Assembly: GCA_905221605.1 (NCBI GenBank)
Contig: CAJNDS010002721.1
Span: 60,001 to 124,000, forward strand
Length of the DNA: 64,000 bases
Reading direction: 5' to 3'
Source: Symbiodinium natans
Lineage: Eukaryota; Sar; Dinophyceae; Suessiales; Symbiodiniaceae
Shown here: positions 21,261 to 32,738 of the stretch, piece by piece
How the letters are laid out: the number at the start of each line of letters is the position of its first letter
Position numbering within the stretch: position 1 is the first letter of the stretch
Made by a program: the position numbers and the translations under genes
The notes under the pieces: model-generated
Seen by the model: only the letters and a program-made list of their open reading frames with translations
Told to the model about the DNA's origin: nothing
Databases searched by the model: none

Positions 21261-21638
21261 ATGGAGGAAGACCTCGGTGGTTACGACAGCTTCTTGAGGT
21301 CTGAGCTTGACAAGCTCTTCGAAAGCCTCATACAGCAGCACCAGGCAGAGCTGGAGAAAAGAGACAGCGTAAGTTCTGTTCGTTCTGCAGAACCTCAGAC
21401 GCAGAATCATAGCACTCCGAGCTCTCCGACGTCTCGGCATGGAAGCGCTTACAGAAGCCAAAGCAAGGAGACCACGAGTGAGAATGGTGCCATCGGCTCG
21501 CTGGCATCCTTTCCCAGCTCAGAGAACTCCACAGCGGTGAACAACTGGGGCGTCCTCACTCGTAGCCTGATCGTGCAGCATCATGAAGAGTTCGAAGACT
21601 CGGATTCGGATGACGACCAGCAGATGTCCTATGCCAAG
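21261..21638 (+). CDS. channel exon 1: cytosolic N-terminus
   Basis: ATG at 21261 opens MEEDLGGYDSFLRSELDKLF and a Gln/Glu-rich helix, followed by a Ser-rich linker and an acidic DSDSDDD cluster (126 codons). The frame is closed by a TAG about 54 bp upstream, which supports this ATG. Phase to the next exon fits only if the exon ends at AAG 21638 with a GA donor; AGGACAT is present at both intron ends. An alternative GT donor at 21676 gives the wrong phase. Confidence 0.75.
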
Positions 21639-24351
21639 GACATGCATGTCTGTTCTTGGTTACCCATTGAACGCGGTACGTAGTTCCAATTGTTTAACGG
21701 GTTGTTGTTTGTGCAACTTCTTTGCACGCTCACGGCAGTCTTGTTACTTGTCGGTTTCATTTGCGTACTTGGCTTTCTTTGCATTTTCTCTGCCGCTTTC
21801 TGCTTTTGTTTCTCTCTATCTTGGAGTTTGCGTTGTGCCTTTTGATTTTGTTTGGCTTTGCCATGTCTTGCTGCTTGCGCGTTCAACTATTTTGTGTTTG
21901 CTTTGTGTTGGTTTTGACTTTCCTGCATTTGGCCAACTGCGTCTTGGGTTTTGCTTGTTTTTGCAGCTTTGCCACGTGCATTTTCCTTTTGTGGTTTGTC
22001 TGTCTTGCAGTCTGCGTCGTGCTTCGGGTGTTTGTTTGGCTTTGCCATTTCTTTTTGCTTTGCTTTGTGCCTTTTGCTTGGCGCTTTGATGCCATCAACG
22101 TTTTGCTTGCTGCTGGTAGTTAGGCTTTGTCGTTTCTTTGCTTTTGCTTTTGGGTTCTTGCCGTCTGCCTTTGCCGTGGAGGGACTAGGGGGTTTCAAAG
22201 GTTCAGGGCCTAGGCTCCAGGGCCTGTTTTAGGTTTCGGGTTAGTTCCGAAAAGTGTGCGGCTCTCTTCGTTGACAGAACAGCAGAGAAAGAGTAAGGAA
22301 GCAAGGAAGGAAGGCAGGAGGGAAGGAGGGAAGGAAGGCAAGAAGTAAGACCATGAAAGCCTGACAGTGCATGCGGAAGCTGCGGCATACTACATACTTA
22401 TACTACATACTATATGAAATTCATGCAGTGTTGTATACTGTATACCGTATATGCTACTGTAAGGGATAGACCATACACTCTGTTGGAATACTATATATAG
22501 TATTTAGTATATGTTATATACTATAGACTATGCATATATATGTATATATATATATATTATATCTATATATTCATGAGAAACACTATCTTTCTCTCTCTCT
22601 CTCTATATATATACATATAGAGTCTATTGCATACTATATAGTTTCGTTCGGGCACTTTTCGGGCACTTTTTTCTTGTTTCTTTCGTTGGTGGTCCGCTGA
22701 TCCTTTGGGTCTGCTGGCCCGCAGCATTCAACATGCAATAGGAAATGATTCAAAACCCAGTTGAATCCTTTCCAAACCCATCGTACGAGCATTGTGGCCG
22801 CCGCTCTTTTAACCCGTGAATTTCGTGACATCAATGGACATTCCTTCAAGATAGACGGTTTCTTTCCAAACCCATCATGCAAAGAAAGCTGAGTAAATTG
22901 TGCTTAAAGCGAGTAGGCATATAGAATTCGTAGAGGTTTACGCCCCATAATCCGCGGAATGCGCGAGGGACCTGAGGCGGAGTGCAGTTTCGACCACGGA
23001 AGGTGCGCACGACCTAGCGGCATGCACGCGGGACCTTGGCGAGAGTGTCGGTTAGCACTCACACGGAACAATGCAAGACCTTGGTTGTTGCGATACAAGG
23101 CCCTAAGGCCAAAAAACTAGCCCCAAACCAAAGTCCATAAACAGTTCGCGTCCATGGGTACGAGGGGGGATGTCGCGACTTCGGGCGTTTTGCCGTCGAG
23201 CGCTGTTGACATCGGGTTGCGCGGGCACGTGCTCTGATCGACAGGACATACTGGCCCTGCGCAATCCGTGGAAAGGTGTGCTACATCACCATTCCTTGAA
23301 GAGGGACAGGACCAAGAACTACAGCCCGGGTCCGTTGCTCAAGCTTCATCGCATGAACGATGCTGAAACGGATGAGGGCTGCTTGCAACCGCTGGTGCGA
23401 CCACCCAGCAGCAAGCTGCAAATCATGTGGTCGCTGATCGGGAGCTTGCTGATCACATGGGACTTGATCACCATCCCAATGGAGCTTTTCGATGTCCAGG
23501 ACATGATCAACTTCCTTGTTGTCGTGGGAAGACTCTCTTTCGTGTTCTGGGTCCTCGATGTGCCGCTCGATTGGATTCCCTGAGTAGCACGCTGTTTTGC
23601 TTCCTCTGCTGCCGTCCTGCTGCTGCTAATGTTGTTTTCACCACTACCATCATGAGCTTGTAGTTCTAACATCATCATATTCGTATCCCTGCTACTCCTA
23701 CCACTACGCCTTCTACCACTATCACTACCAGAATTGTTGCTGCTGCTGCTGCTGCTGCTGCTCTTACTACTTCTACTACTACTACTACTACTACTGCTGC
23801 TACTACTACTACTGCTACTACTACTACTGCTACTACTACTGCAGCTACTGCTTCTACTGAAGCTACTGTTTCTGCGGCTGCTGCTGCTGCTGCTGCTACT
23901 GCTTCTGCTACTGCTACTACTGCTGCTGCTGCTGCTGCTACTTCGGCTTCTTCTGCTACTACTGCTACCACTGCTACTACCGCTACTACTGCTACTACTG
24001 CTATTGCTGCTACTACTGCTTCTACTGCTGCTAGTGGTACTTCTGCTACTGCTCCTTCGACTTCTACTACTGCTATCACTACTACTACTGCTGCTACTGC
24101 TCCTGCTACTGATGCTGCTGCTGCTACTCCTACAACAACAACTACTACTCTCTCTACTACTTCTACTTCTATTTCTACTCCTACTACTAGATCCACTACT
24201 ACTTCTATGACTATTGCTACTACTACTGCTACTACTGCTGCTGCTACTGCTACTGCTACTGGTACTGCTGCTGCTACTGGTACTGGTACTGCTACTGCTA
24301 CTACTACGACGACGACTACTATTACTACTTCTTCTACTACTTCTGCTACTC

Positions 24352-24400
<49 letters not shown>

Positions 24401-24445
24401 CATTACTACATCCACAACAACAACAACCACTACTGCTACTACTGG

Positions 24446-24516
<71 letters not shown>

Positions 24517-24526
24517 GTATTACTAG

Positions 24527-24577
<51 letters not shown>

Positions 24578-24738
24578 GACGACGACGACGACGACGACGC
24601 AGACGACGACGATGACGACGACTACGACTACGACGACAACAAGAACTACTACTACTCCTACTACTCCTACTACTACTACTACTGCTACTACTACTACTAC
24701 TACTACTGCTACTACGACGATTACTTCTACTACTACTT

Positions 24739-24804
<66 letters not shown>

Positions 24805-25932
24805 GGGTTGCGCGCCTCAGGGCGCCTGGTGCTTTGGGGTGTGTGAGGTGTTGGAAACCATGTTTTTTGCGATGTATTTGGACATGTGTGTAAAAAGTCT
24901 CAAAACGCGAAGATCGCGCTAACTAATTTTAAGCCCGAAATCGAAGCCCGAAACGCGAAACCCGACAAAACCTAAACCCTACTGTAAACCGCAAAACCTA
25001 GGTCAAAGGACTTTTGGGCTTGCACTTGAGGGTTTGGGAGGGAATGGCTGCGGCCCCTGTGTAGTGGTATCTCATATAGTAACCAACTACTTTACGCCTG
25101 TAAGTACAGCTAACACAGCAAGTTTCCAAAAACATGGTCTAACGCCTAACTCCCACAACCAAAACCAAAGTTTTTGGCCCGTGCAGTCCTCAGATGCCTC
25201 TGCTTTGTCATACGAAATCTGGGGTTCAGGAGTGATTTGGATCGATTCAGAACCAATGAAGCTTACTTCCTCTGACCCTCAGACAACCGAACCGAATCTC
25301 GGAGCCAGCCATTCCGTAATCCTCCAGTTCGTTTAGAGCAAGTCAGTGCAGCCCTTCGTGGAGCCTCCAAAGCGGAGCATGCTGGGAAAGCATGCTCGTG
25401 ATGGATGGTAGACAGAACTTTTCATCAAAGCCACTTCACGCAATTTCAACCTCTAACCCCTTGACCTTAACGCAAAAGATAGAGCGGAGCCTGGGGTGCC
25501 TTCGACTGGGGCTTCTCCGCTGGGGCAGCGACCTATTCAGTTGAGGCTGTAAAACCTTCAAGCCTAAACCCCAAAAAATTGTCAAAGACAGAGACAGATG
25601 TTTTCCTCACGCAGTCTGCACCTTGAGCACTCCCAGGTTTTGGGGCTTTGCTGACAGCCCTTGGGATCATGTAATATATATATATATAGAATATAGAGCA
25701 TGAAATATATAACATATAACAGACCCATAGTACACTATTTATCTTATGCTACATAGTATGGAATATGTAATATATAAGATGTATAATATGTAAGATAAAG
25801 GAATAGTAATAAATAACAAGCATAATAAAAGAAAAAATAATATATCAGGCATACGAAAAAATATTATATTTAATATATTCTGCTTTTGCGCTTCAGGTTC
25901 AGGCAGGGAAATTCACGAGCCCGGACGTACCC

Positions 25933-25976
<44 letters not shown>

Positions 25977-26285
25977 CAGGAAAGACCAGGCGCCAGAAAG
26001 CGCGCATGGCTACTACTACTACTAGATTTACTATTACATGTCCTACTACATTTACTACTACATGTACTACTACATGTGCTATTACATGTACTGCCACATG
26101 TACCACTACGGTTACTACTGCTTTTACTACTACATTCACTGCTACATGTACTTCTAGATTTTCTACTACATTTACTACTACATTTACTACTACATTTACT
26201 ACTACATTTACTACTACGTTTACTACTACATTTACTACTACATTTGCTACTACTACTGCTACTACTACTACTACTACTGCTACTG

Positions 26286-26330
<45 letters not shown>

Positions 26331-26360
26331 TTACTACTACAACAACAACACCTACTACTG

Positions 26361-26406
<46 letters not shown>

Positions 26407-29400
26407 GACTACTGCTGCTGCTACTACTACTACTTCTACTACTTCTACTACTTCTACTACTTCTACTACTTCTACTACTTCTACTACTTCTACTACTTCT
26501 ACACTTCTATCATTTCTATTACTTCTACTACTTCTACTTCTACTACTTCTACTACTTCTACACTTCTATCATTTCTATTACTTCTACTACTTCTAATACT
26601 ACTTCTACTACTTCTAATACATTTATTACTTCTACTACTTCTACTACCTCTACTGCTACTACTGCTACTGCTACTGCTACTACGGCTATTGCTGCCACTG
26701 CCACTGCTACTGCTACTGGTCATTGCGATTGCTCTTCCAATCGTGATGATTACTATCATTGCGTTTTCAATTATCATCTGTTTACAACTACCAGCACTTG
26801 TACTATGTGTAGGACTGCTATTGCTCCTGCTGCTACTATGACTACGACGACCGATGCTACTTGCTTCTGTTGCATGTCGGCGCACGTTGCAGAGCAAGCA
26901 ACTGTCCTTTCCTTGACTGAAGTCTTTGCGGCTATTTGTGTCGAATGGTGGTCAAAGCAAGGCCGCTGCATGCGATATTCGGCGTGGAGATTGATGGCCA
27001 TTTGGAGCTTCGGCCACGTGTGCTCATCAGAAGGCCAGTAAAGTTCCAATTGTTACTCCAGGGTTCGAGGGCGAAGAGAGAGGCGTCGAGCGGTCGCGCC
27101 GACAGATCAGCATCTTGCCTTTTTGTTGGGCCTGTGTTGGAGGTCCTATGTGGTATGCTAGGCCCAATGGATGCGAACGAAAGTGCCAAGAATCCATGCC
27201 AGGTACGTGCGGTCTTGGCTGTTCGTCGACCTGCTTGTCCTTGCAATTGATGCTTTTCTCATCATCTTCCAGGAGATTCAGAGAGCACAGCCCGAAGGCA
27301 AGCTGCGAGGGTTTTGGGTTCAACCGCTGTGCTACGAGTCCTTACAGGCGTGTCGCAAGGTGCAGGCTTAGGCCGTGTGTGAGCCGTGAAGGTGTGCCTG
27401 CGTTCCTGCCAGGAAGCCCTGTCCGATCAGCTCGATATCTGCGAACCCTTCGCTTACTGCGCCTGCTGCGCCTTCTGCGTGTGGCAAAGCTTCAGCAGGC
27501 AGTGAATCCTCAACGGAAAACAGGTCCCAAAAAGCAAAGAGGCACCACTACTCCCTGACAGGTCTCGATGTGTACAAGTGTACAGGTATTGTAGGTGCCA
27601 CTTGTTGCACAACATGGAAGCTGGCACAGGAACTGACTTTGCTGGCAAACAACTTCCTTTCCACCTATGCGTTCATGGTGCCTTAGCCGAAAGGGATGGG
27701 CGAACACTGTTGCTGCAACACTCGAGCCATTCGCCGGCGCCGGTTTCGAATCCATTCTGGTAACTGCATGCATTTTGGTTACTGTTGTTACACGGATTCA
27801 GACAACATAATGTTGTTAAGATTCGAATGAAATCCAGCTGGAAAAAGAAGAACCTAAAGAGGAAACATCTGAGTTTAGCATCTCGGTGCTAAGTCGTGAA
27901 AGCTAGCTCTTTAGCAGAACAGGCTTCGTTGTTAGCAGACCTGTCTGTGGGTCATCGGGCCTCTTTCAGACCTTAAGGCCCGACTCGTGTCCCATTGGCA
28001 AAGTCTTAGCACATGCACTCTAAGTACAGGGGTGGTGCCAGTTCACCCTAGGGCCCTGAAGTTTTCTTGGGGGTGCTACACTCGCGGATTGGGGCCGGAG
28101 GGCGTGGGAATTTCTGCTGACACAAACACGTGGGTTTTCAGGGCTCTGTGCTTCAGGGTTTGGGCTTAGGCGGCTCGGGCTTTAAAGGTTTCGGGCGTCG
28201 GGCTTGAGAAATAGCATGTGGGGCTTGAGGGTTTTGGGGCCGCCAGTTTGGGAGATGAGCATGGTTATGAGCATGGGATACGCCCGCCCTGTCGGTCGAG
28301 GTCAAACTCGGCTTGGGTGTCTGTTAACGCAGCACTGTTTGGTTTCAGAATGCGTATTTATCTTGTTCACATAATCTTGCAGCTCGCATCTTGTGTTTGC
28401 CAGCATGTCGCACTTCAGCTGGCGCTGTTGTGCCACTTGCTGCGGCCTCGAGCTTTCGTGGCCTCTGCTGTCAAGTTCCCACACCTGGGCCAAGGTTATG
28501 AAGGTTGTCTCGGGCCTCCTGATGATCCTGGCGGTCAACCATATCATCGCGTGCTGCTGGTACGGTATAGGAAAGATGACTTTCGGACGGCAAGTTTAAA
28601 CAACTCCCGAAGCCCCCCCACCCGCAACAGTGCGGCCAGCAACGGCCCTCGTTCATCTTTGCACACGAGCGCCCCAGAAAGAAAGGACGCTGGACCATGG
28701 CAACAGCTGGCTCATCAACGCAGGAATCGAGGAGGCGCGGCAGGGCCCGCTCTATGTCTCTATGTCTCGCAGCATGACGCAGACTTGACAAGCAGGGAAG
28801 GCCGAGTATCTTACAGGAAATTGAAAGCTGTAGGGTCCCGGGCGCTGCCAAGCCGGAAACTGTTTTAAACGCCGAGAGTGCCTGAGCGCACGGACGGGGG
28901 CTTGCAGGTGGGCGGCAGGGCAAGAACTCCATAAACTCTTGTTCCGGATTGGAGAGAGAGAGAAACATCTGCACACAACACACTTTGTGCCCTTGCGTGT
29001 TGTTTGCAGGAGTGCTTGCGAAGAACTGCAAACACAGTAAGTTTCAAATACCGGAAGGGGTAGCGGAGGAAAGAGGGCTTCACGTTCGCGTGGTGCAGCA
29101 GCATGGAGTTAATTAGAGTTCATGGGAGGCAGACCTCGCGAACGCTTATGCCGTGTCCATCCACTGGGCGCTTACCCAGTTCACGCCTGCGACAAACAAC
29201 GTTGCGCCGGTCACTGTTTCGGAGAGGCCAGTACTGATTTCCATGAGCTTTGGGGAGCATTGCCATGATGCGTAGCATGATTGTCTTGATTGTGTTGTCT
29301 GATTGCTGTTGTTAGTATTTCATAATGTTCCAGAGACTTGCGAGTTTTGGAGGAGATGAGGAGGCAGGCGAAAGGTTGAGAGGCAGGTTAACTGGACGAG

Positions 29401-31340
29401 TTAATCCCCTCTTATTCTGAACTGTGTTTGTCCAGGTTCTTTGCCGTCTTGGTAATTCTGTTGGCGATGGGCACATTCTCTTCCTTCATCAGCTCAATAA
29501 CCACGACGGTGAGCACGTTGCGCACCGCGCGCGAGGAGCAATTCAAGAACCACTCTTTCTTGGTCCGGTTCTTCAATGAGCGCAACTTATCCACCGAGCT
29601 GTACGGCAAGATCAACGACATCCTGAAGAAGCAAGGGGCCTACGACATTCGGGTCAAGGAAGGAGAGGTGCAGCTGCTGACGGGAGTTCCCGAGCGCTTG
29701 AAGGTGCACCTCCACGAAGAGATGTTCCTGGCCCCACTGACCTCCCTCCGCATCTGGCGCTACTGGAAGCACGAGGACGACGAGCTGTTCTTCAGGCAGG
29801 TGTGCCACCTCGCGATGGTGGAGCACATTGCAACACCAGGCGTGCTTGTGTGGGAGGGAGGGACTTTAGGGAGGACACAGGGGTGGGCCCGGGCTGTCTT
29901 GCTCTCAACTGTTGCCAGTAGGATTCCGGGTTTTGCACCCGTCATCATCATGATTATTACTATTGTTATTACTATTATTATGATTTTTACTATCATTATT
30001 ATGGTTATTATTTGTATTATTGTTATTATGATTATTGTTATTGCTGTGTTTTTTTTTTTTTGGGGGGGGGGGGGGTCAGACCTAAGAGAGAGGCCAAGAT
30101 GCCTTTATGCCCGGCACGGAGTGCGCCCAAGTTTACATCATCGAGAACGGCTCCATGGGCTACTTGGTAGCCCCAGTGGCACCCCTTGAGTTTTTTTTTT
30201 TTTTTAAATTTTGTTTTTATATTTATTTTCTTTATGGGTTTCCCTTCTAAAATAAGTACAATCCAAAGAAGGGTGCCCTTATCAGTGGCACCCTTTGCCC
30301 CCTTTTTTTTGGTTTATGGGTTTCCCTTGCAAAATGGATACGACCCAAGACAGGGTTCCCTTATCACAATATGGTTACGGGGCTACCAAGGATATATTGC
30401 CCGGCAGCTCACGTCCTTCGAGTCTGAGGCCGTCTTTGGGGGGGAGGTGTTCTGTCTCCCATGCATCTGGGCAGAGTGGAATCATCGTGGGCGGCTCACC
30501 GCGAACACCGGTAAGACTTGCTACTACAATGGATTCTTTGTCGTAGCTGGGTAACATTTTTCTTTTTTGAGGGGACTTAAAGCCAAACAAGGAACAAACA
30601 TTTAAATTTGAATATGATCCCAACCATGCACAAGGATTGAACTGTGTGACTTTTGCCAGCCTTGTGAAGAAGCATGGATCTCCCCTCTGGCAGCACCTTG
30701 GCTGCAATGAATGGATCTGTTTCAATGGCAATGGGTGCCCATGAGTCTCTTTGATCCTATCAGATGCTGAGAGACCCAAGTGTGCCCTCTTAAAGAGGTA
30801 CTTGCAAATCTTTGGTATCTTGTTGATCGGGGAGGTGGAGCACATGGATTCGGAGGCTCGTTCGTGCTGTGACTCGCATGTAGCGGTGCCCGTACTTTCT
30901 GCATCCCCAGGGATGTTTTGCCAGGACGTTTTTGTTACCGACAAGACCTTATCGGATTCGAAGATGGATGACATTGCAGCGAGAGCTCAGCGCGCCTTGC
31001 CGTGCAAGCACGTGGGTACAGTTTTTCTCAATCAGTAGCCCGAGTGCCGTCTTAGTAAGCCTTCCACGCCCCAGAAAGGCACCTGCACAGCATGGCTGCG
31101 TTGAGGATCTGTGGGTCTGCTTGTGTCGTCACATCATCAACATTCTCCTGTCGTTGTTGTGGTCGTGGTTGTGGTGGTTATTAGTGGTGGTTGCGTCTGT
31201 TGCGGTGGAAGCTTGCAAAGCGCAGTGCTTACGCCATATAGAATTAGCCTGACATGATATCCCTTTCTTCAGTGGTCTCCGCATGTGACGTGAACGACTT
31301 TGCCCTTGAGTCCGGCCAAGGCTTTGCTGACATTGTCAAT
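21261..31340 (+). CDS. voltage-sensor cation channel with cyclic-nucleotide-binding-like domain (gene-level entry)
   Basis: Exons on the + strand encode, in order, an acidic N-terminus, S1-S2, S3, an arginine-rich S4, S5, a pore loop, S6, a C-linker and a cNMP-binding-fold region. This is the layout of the EAG/HCN/CNG class of plasma- or organelle-membrane cation channels. Many alveolate members I recall carry an LTQFTPA pore, as here, instead of the canonical GYG filter. Splice phases agree at seven of the joins examined. The 3' end is open: the last phased exon ends at 31340, and a possible further exon lies near 31575-31785 (stop at 31785). At least one exon between S4 and S5 and one between S5 and the pore seem to be missing from my reading. 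Ion selectivity and ligand dependence cannot be inferred from sequence. Confidence 0.88.
21639..23244 (+). other. channel intron 1 (GA-AG)
   Basis: Holds a T/G-rich stretch (21700-22200, full of TTTGC/CTTTGCC words), a GGAAGG-rich patch (22290-22345), and an AT-rich microsatellite stretch with ATACTATATA words at 22385-22630. No independent gene was seen. Confidence 0.5.
23245..23564 (+). CDS. channel exon 2: S1 and S2
   Basis: Reads from DILALRNPWKGVLHHHS through a basic segment to the first hydrophobic helix (MWSLIGSLLITWDLITIPME) and the second (INFLVVVGRLSFVFWVLDVP). The GC donor at 23565 leaves phase 2, which is exactly matched by the next exon at 26962. Confidence 0.88.
23690..24805 (+). 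repeat. 1.1 kb imperfect CTA/CTG trinucleotide array
   Basis: CTA units with interspersed CTG, CTT, ACG and CAA units; the purest runs are at 24355-24395, 24445-24520, 24526-24575 and 24745-24802. Confidence 0.97.
25932..25976 (+). repeat. poly-C run
   Basis: About 40 consecutive C residues; its true length is probably uncertain in any assembly. Confidence 0.9.
26008..26720 (+). repeat. ACT/CTT trinucleotide and ACATTTACT compound array
   Basis: ACTACTACATTT units (26010-26245) pass to pure ACT (26250-26420) and then to ACTTCT hexamers (26420-26640). Confidence 0.95.
26962..27498 (+). CDS. channel exons 3-5: post-S2 loop, S3 and S4
   Basis: Exon 26962-27033 reads PLHAIFGVEIDGHLELRPRV then LIRR. 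Exon 27203-27297 reads YVRSWLFVDLLVLAIDAFLI (S3) then IFQEIQRAQPE. Exon 27431-27498 reads RYLRTLRLLRLLRLLRVAKL then QQ, an S4 voltage sensor with Arg every third residue. Phase 2 to phase 2 and phase 1 to phase 1 joins are exact. Donors at 27034, 27298 and 27499 are all GC. Confidence 0.92.
27499..28469 (+). other. intron region between S4 and S5
   Basis: No clear exon was found, although an S4-S5 linker exon is expected. Overlapping frames on both strands give no help. Confidence 0.4.
28470..28575 (+). CDS. channel exon: S5
   Basis: Reads HTWAKVMKVVSGLLMILAVN then HIIACCWYGIG, the hydrophobic S5 with the HxIACxWYxIG signature common in this class. The acceptor is not certain. A GT donor (TACG|GTATAG) or a slightly later one is possible. 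Confidence 0.72.
29129..29839 (+). CDS. channel exons: pore loop, S6 and C-linker
   Basis: Exon 29129-29226 reads ADLANAYAVSIHWALTQFTP then ATNNVAPVTVSE. Exon 29436-29839 completes Arg and reads FFAVLVILLAMGTFSSFISS (S6), then a charged C-linker (TLRTAREEQFKNHSFLVRFF and onwards) and the start of the cNMP-binding fold (LTGVPERLKVHLHEEMFLAP). The pore has no GYG triplet. The donors at 29227 and 29840 are GC. Confidence 0.93.
29945..30060 (+). repeat. ATT/ATC simple repeat and T/G homopolymers in intron
   Basis: (ATT)n-like sequence followed by a T run and a G run fills intron 29840-30092. Confidence 0.85.
30093..30510 (+). CDS. channel exons: cyclic-nucleotide-binding-like domain
   Basis: Exon 30093-30176 completes Gly and reads QDAFMPGTECAQVYIIENGS then MGYL, a beta-roll segment. 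Exon 30408-30510 reads LTSFESEAVFGGEVFCLPCI then WAEWNHRGRLTANT, typical of the second half of the fold in alveolate channels. The GEx2A-type phosphate-binding signature of true cAMP/cGMP binders is not evident, so ligand binding is uncertain. The donors at 30177 and 30511 are GT. Confidence 0.87.
30174..30389 (+). mobile_element. 216 bp inverted-repeat element forming most of an intron
   Basis: Perfect 11 bp inverted ends TTGGTAGCCCC and GGGGCTACCAA. The GT donor of intron 30177-30407 lies within the left inverted repeat. Inside, a unit starting TTTATGGGTTTCCCTT and ending with CCCTTATCA is present twice (about 30232-30285 and 30313-30366). Confidence 0.8.
31273..31340 (+). CDS. channel exon: C-terminal helix of the cNMP-like domain
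   Basis: The TTCTTCAG acceptor gives phase 2 bases that complete the codon left at 30510, then VSACDVNDFALESGQGFADI then VN. It resembles the xLxVxxxDFAxVV helix that closes this domain in related channels. The likely donor is GC at 31341. Confidence 0.72.
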
Positions 31341-32134
31341 GCTGCATGCCTGAACAGTTTGGTTGCAGGTTTCGGGGGGTTTTTTCCCACGGAGGAGCTA
31401 GATTGTAGGACCTTAAAGACCACCTGCTTTAAAGTGCATTAGTTGGCAAGGCCAGGCATGGTCACAAATCCGATTCCTTCATGGCCACTCTCGGTGCAAT
31501 GGCCTACTCGTCGCACCCCTCGCGCTCAAACTCGCGCCTCGGCGCGATAGGCCTGCCTTGGCGAGTGGAGCTGGATGTTCCTTTTGTGTTGTAACTGCTG
31601 CAGGCTCCAGGGCTGTCGGTGTACGAAGTGCATTAGACTGCTACTTCGAATAAAGTCATCGCATGCTATGAGAGAAGAGGCTGATAGAATGAGAGCCTGC
31701 GGGGCGCCCTTCAGCTGTCCCAGGCGATTGCCCAGCAAGACAACGGTCGACTCCGCGAGCCTTGCCATGTTCCCCATGGAGCTCTAGAGACTTTTCGAGC
31801 GAATTGGCGTATTTTGTGCTATTTTTTTGCAAAATGAGGCGGTAACAAACTCTCAGGTTTCACCTTGCAAGGGGCAGGCTCAAGGCCTACAAAACCCCCC
31901 TCAAAAACGGTGACCGTTTTCCCTGCCAACGCTCAGTTTTCAGTTTTTGCGTCGAAGAAGTGTTGCTGACCTCCAGCGTGACATGTGTTTCACCTGTACC
32001 GAGTCAGCTGAGCTGGCTTGGAAACCTGACCAGCAGTCCATCGGTGCTAAGCCCGGCTGCTGCTCAGAGTCTAGCATCTAGCAGCAAAGACTATCCGACT
32101 ATCCTTTTGCGAGTTGAGCAAAGAAGTTCTCCTG

Positions 32135-32197
<63 letters not shown>

Positions 32198-32230
32198 AGA
32201 ATTTGACGTTAAAGCGAGGCCCTGGCCGCC
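31341..32230. other. 3' region of the channel gene, unresolved
   Basis: An open + frame (31575-31787) reading REEADRMRACGAPFSCPRRL and ending MFPMEL-stop may be the final exon. A 30 nt T-rich/CAAAA inverted pattern lies near 31805-31925. No other feature is supported. Confidence 0.3.
32138..32196 (+). repeat. (CT)n microsatellite
   Basis: About 29 CT units. Confidence 0.97.
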
Positions 32231-32251
32231 CCGGGCTGGTGGAGGCTGCGC

Positions 32252-32500
32252 TTGGCTCTGGCGTTGGAGGAGGCCAACGGAAATCTCTTTTTTGGGGAGA
32301 TTGTTCCTTTACTTCGACCCGAGCTCGGAGAGCTTCTATCAGGCCTTTTTGGTGAGTTTTCGCAACTGACCTTGGGAGAGACATATGTCCCCTCGCCTCT
32401 GCCGGGTACTTCTGCAGATCCTTTCGCCGTGTTGTACTCAGATGATGCAGGCTGCGGCCGTCTCCACGATGCAGGCGGGGAGCTGCAAAGGACTCAGCCA
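32252..32500 (+). CDS. exon-like segment, unrecognised
   Basis: Reads LALEEANGNLFFGEIVPLLR then PELGELLSGLFG, followed by a less convincing open stretch to 32506. It starts a series of + strand exons running to 46 kb. Confidence 0.35.
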
Positions 32501-32503
32501 TAC

Positions 32504-32647
32504 TAGCAGCTCCTTTATGCGGATTATAGGTACCCCCCCCCCCCCCCCCCCCCCCGATTAGATTATAGTCTTTTATAGAGATTATAGGTACCTCCCCCCA
32601 GTAACATCCCCGTGAAGGGCTGTTAGTACAAGGGGGGAACATCCCAA
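32504..32647 (+). mobile_element. family B intron element, copy 1 (left end degraded)
   Basis: The right end GGGCTGTTAGTACAAGGGGG followed by GAACATCCCAA is the family B terminus. The left end (CATACTAGCAGCTCCTTTAT) is a diverged counterpart. A C run at 32527-32555 interrupts it. Confidence 0.65.
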
Positions 32648-32673
32648 TTCAGGAACCCAGGGACCCTTCGCAG

Positions 32674-32738
32674 GCAGATCGCCTTGCGTTGGTGCCGGAT
32701 CTGGAGGCTGGCTTCCTCAGCGAGGCCTGGGCCATCGC
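32674..32738 (+). CDS. short exon, unrecognised
   Basis: After TTCGCAG the strand reads ADRLALVPDLEAGFLSEAWA then IA. Family B elements lie directly on both sides. Confidence 0.55.

Larger units (their letters stand above)
23565..26961 (+). other. 3.4 kb GC-AG channel intron rich in CTA repeats
   Basis: This intron accounts for very long frames on both strands (poly-Leu, poly-Thr, poly-Val) that are pure microsatellite translation. Unique sequence at 24830-25900 has no exon signal. Confidence 0.75.

Noticed and set aside
23675-24893. Long open frames of 228-251 codons on both strands
   Set aside because: They translate a CTA/CTG microsatellite into poly-Val, poly-Leu or poly-Thr, and lie inside a phase-defined intron of the channel gene.
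25886-27041. Open + frames of 236 and 321 codons
   Set aside because: Repeat translation (poly-Thr, poly-Leu, Phe-Tyr) crossing the same intron; only 26962-27033 is a supported exon.
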